DNA of 10,767 bases from Syntrophomonadaceae bacterium. Lineage in GTDB: Bacteria > Bacillota > Dethiobacteria > DTU022. Shown in pieces: positions 1-6,486 of the stretch (position 1 is the stretch's first letter; each line of letters begins with the position of its first letter). The DNA lies in the NCBI GenBank assembly GCA_003566935.1, contig PXBM01000046.1, positions 1 to 10,767 of the forward strand, written 5' to 3'. The notes under the pieces are model-generated. The model made no database searches. It saw only the letters and a list, made by a program, of their open reading frames with translations, and had not been told where the DNA came from. Made by a program: the position numbers and the translations under genes.

Positions 1-1
1 C

Positions 2-1393
2 CCTGAACAAATGAGCGCTGAATATTTAATCGCGGGAACGGTAATCCTCATGGTTTTTCTGCTATTCATATTGTACCAACACCTTTTTGTATACAGGCCA
101 CTCATGGCCCTGGAAAAACATATCAAGCAAATTGATATTGAAGATAAAACCGGCTACAGGATTCCTGTCAATAAATGTGGGGAGTTTGCCATTCTCGGCA
201 AAACAATAAATAGGTTGCTGGATAAAGTACATACCTACCTTAACAAGCTCGAAGAAAATGAAGAATCGCTAAGGGCTGCCAATAATGAACTCGAAACTAT
301 TTTAGGACAGTTGACAACTGCCGAAGAAGCACTCGATTACAGTGAAGAAAAATTGTATTACCTCAGTTATCATGACCAGTTAACCGGGCTGTATAATCGC
401 TTTTTCTTTGAAGCCAGGTTGAGGCAGCTCAGCGAAAAACCGGAGTACCCGACTACGTTAATCTCAACCGATATTGACGGTCTCAAATTGATCAACGATA
501 CTATCGGGCAAAGCGCCGGCAACAGGCTGTTGAAAATATGTGCCAATATGGTATCTGAAGCTTTAAATGGCCAGGGAATACTGGCCCGGGTCGGAGGAGA
601 CGAATTTTCAGCTATCCTACCCATGGTCAGTAAAGAGGAAGGTGAAAAAATAGCCCGCCAAATTCGCTATCAGGTTAATCACTACAACAAAACCCATGCC
701 AACCTGCCATTGAGCCTTTCAATTGGTGTGGCCACCACTGAAGATAGCAGTATCAGCTTGAAAAAACTTCTTAAATTAGCCGACGATCAGATGGTAAGAA
801 ATAAATTGCACCGTCACGGCAGCGCACGCAACAATGTAGTTCACAGCCTTGTTACAACCATGGGTGAACGTGACAACTTTTCCGGAGGTCACTCCAAGCG
901 GCTGGAAAAAATGTGCCTGACTGTCGGTGAAAAAATGGGCCTTTCATCTCAACAGCTGGGTGATTTAGCCCTGTTGGCCCAGGTGCATGATCTTGGCAAA
1001 GTCGCAATACCGGATGCCGTACTATTTAAACCGGGACCCCTAACCGAAGAAGAGTGGCAAGTCATGAAGCAGCATTCTGAAAAGGGCTACCGCATTGCAT
1101 CGTCATCAACCGAACTGGCTGCAGTAGCTGACCTAATCCTTCGTCATCACGAGCACTGGGACGGCAATGGCTACCCCCTGGGCTTAAAAGGAAATGAAAT
1201 ACCGGTTGAATGCCGTATCCTGGCTGTAGCTGACGCCTTTGACGTCATGACCAACGAAAGACCTTATAAAAAACCGGTCAGTGTAAAAGCGGCTCTGCAA
1301 GAAATCAGGGCCTGCTCCGGCAGTCAGTTCGATCCCGCGATTACAGAAAAGTTTATAAGCTTAATAGAATCAGGCCGCTTTAATAAAATTTAA
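2..1393 (+). CDS. Membrane-bound GGDEF + HD-GYP cyclic-di-GMP turnover protein (5'-partial)
   Basis: Predicted to make and/or break down the second messenger cyclic-di-GMP at the inner face of the membrane. Numbering from the ATG at 11: transmembrane helix about 5-27, HAMP-like linker about 28-75, coiled coil about 76-115, GGDEF domain about 116-275 with intact GGDEF at 195-199, then HD-GYP domain about 280-455 with H326-D327 and an HHEHWDGNGYP stretch at 379-389. Both signature motifs are intact, so both activities are possible. The RxxD inhibitory site expected upstream of GGDEF is not seen (NGQG there). The ATG at 11 has no Shine-Dalgarno sequence, and the frame is open to the window edge. 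The real protein therefore probably starts further upstream, with an extracytoplasmic sensor domain outside the window. The stop overlaps that of the convergent ZIP gene. The domain call is firm; which activity dominates is unknown. Confidence 0.93.
   Translation, partial: PEQMSAEYLIAGTVILMVFLLFILYQHLFVYRPLMALEKHIKQIDIEDKTGYRIPVNKCGEFAILGKTINRLLDKVHTYLNKLEENEESLRAANNELETILGQLTTAEEALDYSEEKLYYLSYHDQLTGLYNRFFFEARLRQLSEKPEYPTTLISTDIDGLKLINDTIGQSAGNRLLKICANMVSEALNGQGILARVGGDEFSAILPMVSKEEGEKIARQIRYQVNHYNKTHANLPLSLSIGVATTEDSSISLKKLLKLADDQMVRNKLHRHGSARNNVVHSLVTTMGERDNFSGGHSKRLEKMCLTVGEKMGLSSQQLGDLALLAQVHDLGKVAIPDAVLFKPGPLTEEEWQVMKQHSEKGYRIASSSTELAAVADLILRHHEHWDGNGYPLGLKGNEIPVECRILAVADAFDVMTNERPYKKPVSVKAALQEIRACSGSQFDPAITEKFISLIESGRFNKI
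1390..1393. other. Shared palindromic stop (TTAA) of two convergent genes
   Basis: TTAA provides TAA at 1391-1393 for the plus-strand gene and TAA at 1392-1390 for the minus-strand gene. The two reading frames therefore overlap tail-to-tail by four bases. No hairpin terminator can lie between them, so each transcript must run antisense into the other gene before it ends. Confidence 0.9.
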
Positions 1394-2130
1394 ATAACAG
1401 AGAGCAGTAAAATTCCTGCTATAGTGCCAAAAACAGCTCCGAATGTTCCGGAGTGGCCGCTCCCAGAATCCTGGGCACCCGGTATTAGTTCCCCGAAAAT
1501 GATATAAAGCATTGCTCCCCCGGCAAAACCAAGTGAAAGTGATAAAACCACCGGTGAAATAGCGCCCAGGCTGGCACCAACAAATGCACCAAGCCCCATA
1601 GGCAGACCGGCCATAGCAGTATATACTAAAATCCAGCGAATCCTCATGCCACCTGCACAGAGTGGGCAGGCCATAGCTATCCCCTCGGGGATATTGTGGA
1701 GGGCAATAGTTACAGCCAGGGTAAAACCGAGTGCCGGCGAAGCTACATAACTTGCCCCAATGGCAATACCTTCGGGAAGATTATGCATAGCAATGCCGAA
1801 TCCTAAAATAGTTCCAGTCCTAATAAAACGAGCCAGCTCTTCTGTAGTTTCAAAAAAATGCACATGAGGTATTTTCAAGTCAACAAAAAGAATGAACAAG
1901 GTTCCTATGAGTAATCCGGTAAATGCCAGGAAAAAACTTCCCGCCTCTATTGATTCAGGCAAAAGATCAGTCAGCACTATTGCCAGCATAATTCCTCCAG
2001 CAAAGCCGAGTATAAAACCAAGCAGTGAACGGCTTGGATGTCTGACAAACAGGGCAATTATTGTACCCGATCCGGTACCGATAATCCCGGCTGCCAGGCC
2101 AATTAGTGTAATTTGCATTAAGTCATTCAT
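1390..2130 (-). CDS. ZIP-family divalent metal transporter (ZupT/GufA-like)
   Basis: Integral membrane protein of the ZIP family, which imports divalent metals such as Zn, Fe or Mn into the cytoplasm. The 246-residue length suits a short bacterial ZIP with about eight helices. The two signature metal-site helices are clear: HNLPEG at 116-121 and HNIPEG at 145-150, giving the H/N/E ligands of the transport site. A further acidic residue, E214 in FGELIP, lies in a late helix. The loop after the third helix has a His pair (H89, H91), as is common in the variable loop. The ATG at 2130 is preceded by GGGAG with an 8-base spacing, supporting this start. The gene is monocistronic, diverges from a two-component operon and converges on the cyclic-di-GMP gene. 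Metal specificity cannot be read from the sequence, and no Zur or Fur box was recognised. Confidence 0.93.
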   Translation of the reverse strand: MNDLMQITLIGLAAGIIGTGSGTIIALFVRHPSRSLLGFILGFAGGIMLAIVLTDLLPESIEAGSFFLAFTGLLIGTLFILFVDLKIPHVHFFETTEELARFIRTGTILGFGIAMHNLPEGIAIGASYVASPALGFTLAVTIALHNIPEGIAMACPLCAGGMRIRWILVYTAMAGLPMGLGAFVGASLGAISPVVLSLSLGFAGGAMLYIIFGELIPGAQDSGSGHSGTFGAVFGTIAGILLLSVI

Positions 2131-2168
2131 TTAGGCCACTCCCTACAACGATTAATGCTCACCCATTT

Positions 2169-2174
2169 ATTATA
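2169..2174 (-). promoter_or_regulatory. Possible -10 box for the ZIP transporter
   Basis: Read on the minus strand this is a perfect TATAAT, about 39 bases before the ATG. No good -35 hexamer lies 16-18 bases upstream (TATACG at 17), so the promoter may be weak, activator-dependent or not real. The surrounding DNA is very AT-rich, which raises the chance of a random match. Confidence 0.35.
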
Positions 2175-2280
2175 ACTAAAAGACCTTAAACCGTATAGAG
2201 TAAATTACAACTAACATTTTATTTAAAAATTTATTAGTAAATCTTAATATTTATACCATAAAGCTGCCTATTTTCGCCTG

Positions 2281-2286
2281 TATAAT
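2281..2286 (+). promoter_or_regulatory. Possible -10 box upstream of the structured region
   Basis: Perfect TATAAT. Transcription from it would start near 2293, just before the first inverted repeat. The -35 position is poor (ATAAAG at a 17-base spacing), so if used it may need an activator. It could drive a long leader for the two-component operon or a separate small RNA. Confidence 0.35.
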
Positions 2287-2287
2287 G

Positions 2288-2450
2288 TAATTGATAGTCA
2301 GGCACAGCCTGAGTGAACATCCGGGGAGAATAGTAATCAACACTTCCTTTCAAGATTTTTCCCGGATTTTATATAGATCTCACAGTCCGCGGGGCGGCAA
2401 GCATGATATTTCGACACCATGAATCAGACCTTACCCCGCGGACCACTCTT
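2288..2450 (+). ncRNA. Candidate structured RNA or long structured leader (class unknown)
   Basis: Three inverted repeats follow one another. The first is TCAGGC-ACA-GCCTGA at 2298-2312, with a perfect 6-bp stem and 3-base loop. The second pairs 2319-2330 with 2356-2367 (ATCCGGGGAGAA with TTTTTCCCGGAT), 12 bp including two G-U pairs. The third pairs GTCCGCGGGG at 2385-2394 with CCCCGCGGAC at 2434-2443, a perfect 10-bp GC-rich stem enclosing 39 bases. The GC-rich stems stand out in an AT-rich spacer. It was compared from memory with T-box, cyclic-di-GMP-I, NiCo and 6S RNAs and no consensus fits. The G-U pairs favour the plus strand, but the minus strand (a ZIP leader) cannot be excluded. No clear poly-U terminator follows, so the 3' end is uncertain. 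Confidence 0.35.
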
Positions 2451-2488
2451 TACTACCAGTTTGTCTGAAGAAAATTTCCTCTTTTAGC

Positions 2489-2517
2489 TTCTCACAGAGT
2501 TCCCTTTATATTAAAAT
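2489..2517 (+). promoter_or_regulatory. Candidate promoter of the two-component operon
   Basis: TTCTCA at 2489-2494 (4 of 6 to the SigA -35) and TAAAAT at 2512-2517 (5 of 6 to the -10) are separated by 17 bases. A start near 2524 would give a leader of about 25 bases carrying the AGGAG ribosome site at 2535-2539. If this is the real promoter, the structured region upstream is not part of the operon mRNA. Confidence 0.4.
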
Positions 2518-2548
2518 TGTATCCAACAGTTAAAAGGAGTCCAATACT

Positions 2549-3226
2549 TTGACAGATATATGGGTTGTTGACGATGAAAAAAATATTCGTGATTTGATCA
2601 GCCGTTACCTGGAAAAGGAATCATATAACGTGCGTACTTTTAAAAACGCAGAAGAACTGGAAAACGCGCTGGTTAACAGCACACCGGATATGTTTATTCT
2701 AGATATCATGCTACCCGGTATTGATGGATTATCACTTTGCCGCCAAATCAGGGAGAAATACAGCCTGCCGGTTATTTTTGTATCGGCGCGAGGTGAAGAG
2801 TTTGACCGAGTTCTGGGGCTGGAACTTGGGGCCGATGATTACCTGGCTAAACCGTTTAGTCCCCGGGAACTGGTTTTGCGAGTAAATACAGTTTTCAGGC
2901 GGCTGCAACCTGTTGACGAATCAGCAGATAGAAGGATCAATTTGAAAAATGTAACGGTTATTCCCGAACAACGCAAGGTTACTGTAAACGGTGAGGATAT
3001 CGCCCTGACCGGTAAAGAGTTTGAGCTGTTTTCTTACCTGGCAGATTCACCAAACAGGCCTTATAGCAGACAGCAGCTGCTAGAGTCGATCTGGGGGCTA
3101 AACTACGAAGGTGAAGATAGGGCTGTTGATGACACGGTAAAGCGCATCCGGAAAAAGATTCGCGAAAAAGGAGCACTGCCAGAACTTAATACGGTATGGG
3201 GTTACGGGTACAGGCTTGATGTTTAA
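2549..3226 (+). CDS. OmpR/PhoB-family response regulator
   Basis: DNA-binding output half of a two-component system. The receiver domain (about 1-115) has the acidic pair D8-D9, phospho-acceptor D52 in FILDIMLPGIDG, S79 at the switch position and K101 in the LAKPFSP motif. The C-terminal winged helix (about 128-225) has the typical LTGKEFELFSYL start and the VWGYGYRL wing. At 225 residues the length is normal for the family. The start codon is TTG at 2549, supported by AAAAGGAGT ending about nine bases upstream and by the receiver strand beginning right after it; no ATG would fit. The histidine kinase follows with an 8-base overlap, so the pair is translationally coupled. Nothing in the sequence names the regulon; the divergent ZIP transporter is a possible target by position only. 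Confidence 0.95.
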   Translation: MTDIWVVDDEKNIRDLISRYLEKESYNVRTFKNAEELENALVNSTPDMFILDIMLPGIDGLSLCRQIREKYSLPVIFVSARGEEFDRVLGLELGADDYLAKPFSPRELVLRVNTVFRRLQPVDESADRRINLKNVTVIPEQRKVTVNGEDIALTGKEFELFSYLADSPNRPYSRQQLLESIWGLNYEGEDRAVDDTVKRIRKKIREKGALPELNTVWGYGYRLDV

Positions 3227-4574
3227 ACGAATTTTTCTTGGCTACATGGCTGTCCTGCTCATCTCCTTCTCTGTCCTGGCCCTGGCTTTTAACTTTACAG
3301 TACGCCAGTATTTGATTAATGATACGATCCAGAGCCTGCACCGCGTGGCCGAGACCCTTTCATCAACAGCTTTTCCCCCGGGCATGCAGGGTGGAGGCAG
3401 TATGCGTGGAGCTTTTTTTAAGCTGGCAAACCGTATTGCCTATGCCGACTATGTTGTCCTTCGCCATGACGGTATCATTATCGACAGCAGTGATCCTAAA
3501 GCTTACCCGCACGGCGTAAAAAACATCAACGAAGCATTTATGGAACTGGCTTTTGAAGAAAGTCCGCAGGAAAGCCTGGTAGAAAAAAATCTTGTCGCCG
3601 TATCCTATCCTGTTGTCACCTCAAACGGAAACAGTAACAGTAAAAGCGCTGCCCTGATCCTGTATACCCAGCTTGATCTTTTAACCCAACTCAACCACAG
3701 TATCACGGGAATCTTGGCCCTTGCCGTTGGGGCAGGAAGCATTGTTTCTCTTATAGCCGGCCTGCTGGTAGTAAGGGTTGTAGTAGGCCCCTTGCAGCAG
3801 CTCAAAGACCGGGCCGCCGAACTGGCCAGGCGACGTTTTTCAGGCAAGCTAGATATTAATACTGGTGATGAACTGGAAAAACTTGCAGAGGCAATCAATG
3901 AAATGTCCGGGCGCCTTGCAGAATATGACGAATCGCAAAAAGAGTTTTTCCGCAATGCATCCCACGAGCTAAAAACTCCCTTAATGTCGGTCCAGGGCTA
4001 TGCAGAAGCTTTAAAAGACGGCGTTATCCCTGACAGCGAAAAAGAAGAAAGCCTGGACTTGATCATCAGAGAATCGGGACGTATGAAATTGCTGGTCAAT
4101 AAATTTATATACCTGTCAAAAATGGAAACCTTAAAGGAAAACTATTCTTTTGAAAAATTAAATCTAAATGATGCTGTCAGAGAAGCAGTTCATACCGTGA
4201 AAAGTTTGGCCTTTGAAAATAATGTTGAAATGGAAATCAACATCGCCCCTGAGACAAAAGTTGTCGAAGCTGACCCTGAAAAGCTACATCGGCTTTTAGT
4301 AAACCTTTTGGGCAATGCCCTGCGTTATGCTGCCGGCAGGGTCACTGTAAATGTTAGAAGCGGTGCAACTATTGAAGTTATAGATGATGGTCCTGGTTTT
4401 AAAACTGGAGAATCAGAAAATATTTTTAAACCCTTCTACAAGGGAGAAAACGGAGGCAGCGGACTGGGATTGAGCATTTCCCGGGCAATAGTAGATAATC
4501 ACGGCGGCACAATAACTGCTGAAAATGTTTCCACTGGTGGAGCAAAAATTACTGTCCGACTTGGCGATAGTTGA
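3219..4574 (+). CDS. Membrane sensor histidine kinase (HAMP-HisKA-HATPase)
   Basis: Sensor partner of the preceding regulator: it autophosphorylates on His and passes the phosphate to D52. Residues from the ATG at 3219: TM1 about 5-28, extracytoplasmic sensor of about 130 residues (30-160), TM2 about 163-187, HAMP about 188-240, phospho-acceptor H249 in RNASHELKTP, N-box NLLGNALRY near 362-370, G1 box DDGPGF near 389-394, and G2 box GSGLGLSIS near 413-421. All catalytic motifs are intact. The start lies inside the regulator gene. A TTG three bases earlier (3216) is also in frame, but the ATG is preferred; weak GGG/AGG purines lie upstream and coupling probably drives initiation. The sensor domain contains a Gly/Met-rich patch (PPGMQGGGSMRG) and matches no sensor fold I recognise, so the stimulus is unknown. 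Confidence 0.95.
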   Translation: MFKRIFLGYMAVLLISFSVLALAFNFTVRQYLINDTIQSLHRVAETLSSTAFPPGMQGGGSMRGAFFKLANRIAYADYVVLRHDGIIIDSSDPKAYPHGVKNINEAFMELAFEESPQESLVEKNLVAVSYPVVTSNGNSNSKSAALILYTQLDLLTQLNHSITGILALAVGAGSIVSLIAGLLVVRVVVGPLQQLKDRAAELARRRFSGKLDINTGDELEKLAEAINEMSGRLAEYDESQKEFFRNASHELKTPLMSVQGYAEALKDGVIPDSEKEESLDLIIRESGRMKLLVNKFIYLSKMETLKENYSFEKLNLNDAVREAVHTVKSLAFENNVEMEINIAPETKVVEADPEKLHRLLVNLLGNALRYAAGRVTVNVRSGATIEVIDDGPGFKTGESENIFKPFYKGENGGSGLGLSISRAIVDNHGGTITAENVSTGGAKITVRLGDS

Positions 4575-4705
4575 TATAAGCTATTCCTAGATGCTGGCAT
4601 GTTAATGTAGAGCCTGCTGCGGAAAAATGCGCTCACTGATCTTTTAGGCTGGGACTGCATCAACATTTCCTTGTCTGCACATTATACTTAATTAGTTTTC
4701 TTTAA

Positions 4706-4737
4706 CATGCTGAGCATTTACTTATGCAATAAGCATG
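4706..4737. repeat. Nested inverted repeat
   Basis: CATGCT (4706-4711) pairs with AGCATG (4732-4737). Inside it GCAT (4714-4717) pairs with ATGC (4724-4727), leaving a 6-base loop and a small internal loop. It lies in the convergent gap after the histidine kinase. It could stabilise an mRNA 3' end or bind a dimeric protein; no poly-T run follows. Confidence 0.45.
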
Positions 4738-4807
4738 AGTAATATCTATTTCATAAAAACTAAGTACTTCATAAATATCCATACCTGTCAGACAAAAAGT
4801 TTACCGT

Positions 4808-4862
4808 GAGACGAAAACGGGACAGAGAGAAAAGTCCCTTTGTCCCAAGGAAAACCCGTCTC
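4808..4862 (-). repeat. Nested inverted repeat at the 3' end of the GNAT-nitrilase gene
   Basis: The outer stem GAGACG (4808-4813) pairs with CGTCTC (4857-4862). The inner stem GGGACA (4819-4824) pairs with TGTCCC (4841-4846). A GTCCC at 4834-4838 offers an alternative partner for GGGAC. The repeat ends 11 bases after the stop of the minus-strand gene and may act as its terminator or 3' stabiliser, although the U-tract is poor. Read on the minus strand it contains CTCTGTCCC followed by a T-run, resembling the CTCTGACACC motif of the two hairpin elements near 9411-9567, so it may belong to a related repeat family. Confidence 0.5.
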
Positions 4863-4873
4863 CCCTACCTTTC

Positions 4874-6418
4874 CTACTGGCTGGGGTTTTCGGTGATCCG
4901 GTAAAGGTCTTTGCGGCGGTCCTTAAGCTGGGTAACTGTGCCGGTGGTGCGGTGGCGGCGCAGGATTTCTAAGTCCACATCGCCGATGACGATAGTTTCA
5001 ATGTTGGCGTTGCATTCACCGACTATACCATCACGGTGGAAGGTGAAGTCAGAGGGCGAAAAGATGCCCGACTGGGCGTACATGGTATCACTGCGGGGCA
5101 CGTGGGTCAGGTTGCCGACGGTGCCGGAGATAACGGTATATATTTCGTTTTCTATGGCCCGGGCCTGGGCGCAGTAGCGCACGCGCAGGTAGCCCTGGCG
5201 GTCGTCGGTGCAGAAGGGGGTAAAGATAATGCGGGCCCCTTTATCGGTAGCCAGGCGACTTAGCTCGGGGAACTGGATATCGTAACAGATTAGGATCGCT
5301 ACCTTTCCGCAGTCGGTATCGAAAACTTTCAGTTCTTGGCCGGGCTGGATAGCCCACCAGGTCCGCTCATCGGGGGTGATATGCAGCTTATACTGACTCT
5401 CAATGGTCCCGTCGCGGCGAAAGAGGTAGCTAACGTTATAGAGCAGCTCGTCTTCCTCGACAAAGTGTGAACCACCGATAATATTGATGTTATACTTAAC
5501 CGCCAGTTCGCTGAAATGCTCGATGTACTGCTCGGTATATTCGGCAATGCTGCGCACCTGCTGGCTGGGGTTTTTCTCCCCGAGAAAAGACAGCAGCTGG
5601 ATGGTTAAGGTTTCGGGAAAGACCACGAAATCTGACTCGTCAAGGGAGGCCACATCGACAAAATACTCACACTGGCGAGCAAATTCCTGGAAAGAATCGA
5701 TTTTTTTCAGCATATACTGCACGGTGCAAATTCGCACCGGGAAGGCACGCAGGTAAAGGCGCTTCGATTTGGGCAGGTAGTCGACGTTGCTCCATTCCAA
5801 GAGAACAGCATATTTCTGCGAAGCTTTGTCATCCTGCAGGTAATTGGGGTTAACCCACTTCAACTTGAAATCGTTCAAAAGCTGGAAGCTTAAAACCGGG
5901 TCATAGATTATCTGCTGGATGACCTGCTGCACGTACTCCGTAGCGCTCATCTGGTCGGCATAATTATGATAGTAGGGGATACGCCCGCCCACGAGGAAGC
6001 TTTTTAAGTTAAGGCGCTGGACCAGCTCTTTGCGCTTTTCGTAGAGCCGGGTCCCGATGTGCAATCTGCGGTAGTCGGGGTGGACCATGATGGCAATCCC
6101 GTAGAGGTGCTTGCCGTCCGGGTCATGATTGGTAATATATCCATTGTCGGTTATTTCATCGAAAGTATGACGGTCTTCGTACTCGTTAAAATCGACGACC
6201 AGGCTTGATGAGGCCCCGATTATCTCCCCGTCATATTCAACGCAGAACTGCCCTTCGGGAAATATTTCGATATGGCTCTTTAAGTGGGCCCTGGTCCAGG
6301 GCTCCATGTCCGGGAAGCAGATCTTGCTTAGCTCGACAATATGGTCTATATCTTTTTCTTCCACGTTGCGGATGATGATTTTCTTTTCCATTTTTGACAG
6401 ATCAATCTGGTCGGACAT
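4874..6418 (-). CDS. GNAT acetyltransferase-nitrilase superfamily fusion (YhcX-like)
   Basis: Two-domain protein. The N-terminal part (about 12-200) is a GNAT N-acetyltransferase with the acetyl-CoA-binding motif A at about 111-126 (VHPDYRRLHIGTRLYE). The C-terminal part (about 225-495) is a carbon-nitrogen hydrolase with the complete nitrilase triad: E269 in VVFPET, K344 in YKLHITPDE and C378 in LICYDIQFPE. The 514-residue length and domain order match B. subtilis YhcX, so the fusion is an established architecture and not an assembly error. Such hydrolases cleave amides or nitriles; the substrate here is unknown, and coupling of acetyl transfer to amide hydrolysis is only a guess. The ATG at 6418 has AGGAGG ten bases upstream. 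A promoter in the 68-base gap suggests it can be transcribed apart from the protease genes. Third codon positions look more GC-rich than in the two-component genes. Confidence 0.94.
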   Translation of the reverse strand: MSDQIDLSKMEKKIIIRNVEEKDIDHIVELSKICFPDMEPWTRAHLKSHIEIFPEGQFCVEYDGEIIGASSSLVVDFNEYEDRHTFDEITDNGYITNHDPDGKHLYGIAIMVHPDYRRLHIGTRLYEKRKELVQRLNLKSFLVGGRIPYYHNYADQMSATEYVQQVIQQIIYDPVLSFQLLNDFKLKWVNPNYLQDDKASQKYAVLLEWSNVDYLPKSKRLYLRAFPVRICTVQYMLKKIDSFQEFARQCEYFVDVASLDESDFVVFPETLTIQLLSFLGEKNPSQQVRSIAEYTEQYIEHFSELAVKYNINIIGGSHFVEEDELLYNVSYLFRRDGTIESQYKLHITPDERTWWAIQPGQELKVFDTDCGKVAILICYDIQFPELSRLATDKGARIIFTPFCTDDRQGYLRVRYCAQARAIENEIYTVISGTVGNLTHVPRSDTMYAQSGIFSPSDFTFHRDGIVGECNANIETIVIGDVDLEILRRHRTTGTVTQLKDRRKDLYRITENPSQ

Positions 6419-6456
6419 TATTTAACTACCTCCTATATTTAAAAAACAACTCTAAT

Positions 6457-6485
6457 ATTGTAACAGAGCTCTTTTGAGGGGGCAA
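6457..6485 (-). promoter_or_regulatory. Extended -10 promoter for the GNAT-nitrilase gene
   Basis: On the minus strand TTGCCC (6485-6480) and TACAAT (6462-6457) are exactly 17 bases apart. TGT immediately precedes TACAAT, giving the extended -10 form TGnTACAAT. The -35 box begins just after the stop of the protease gene. A start near 6450 gives a leader of about 32 bases containing the AGGAGG site. Confidence 0.6.
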
Positions 6486-6486
6486 A

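Larger units (their letters stand above)
2131..2548. other. Divergent intergenic region with structured core
   Basis: This 418-base gap separates the ZIP gene from the response regulator. The half next to ZIP (about 2160-2260) is very AT-rich with TTTA/TTAG-type repeats and could hold binding sites for the adjacent OmpR-type regulator, but no convincing tandem box was found. From 2281 there is a TATAAT followed by three inverted repeats (2298-2312, 2319-2367, 2385-2443). A second, more conventional promoter candidate lies at 2489-2517. No open frame with a ribosome site is seen. Confidence 0.6.
4575..4873. other. Intergenic region between convergent gene ends
   Basis: This 299-base, AT-rich stretch holds no gene. 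It contains a weak inverted repeat AGCCT/AGGCT at 4611-4650, a nested dyad at 4706-4737, and a larger nested inverted repeat at 4808-4862. None has a classical U-tract on the plus strand, so the terminator of the histidine kinase operon is not obvious. Confidence 0.6.

Noticed and set aside
2385..2443. T-box leader or known riboswitch upstream of the regulator
   Set aside because: The conserved T-box antiterminator sequence and specifier loop are absent, and the downstream gene is not an amino-acid gene. No cyclic-di-GMP-I or NiCo core motifs were found.
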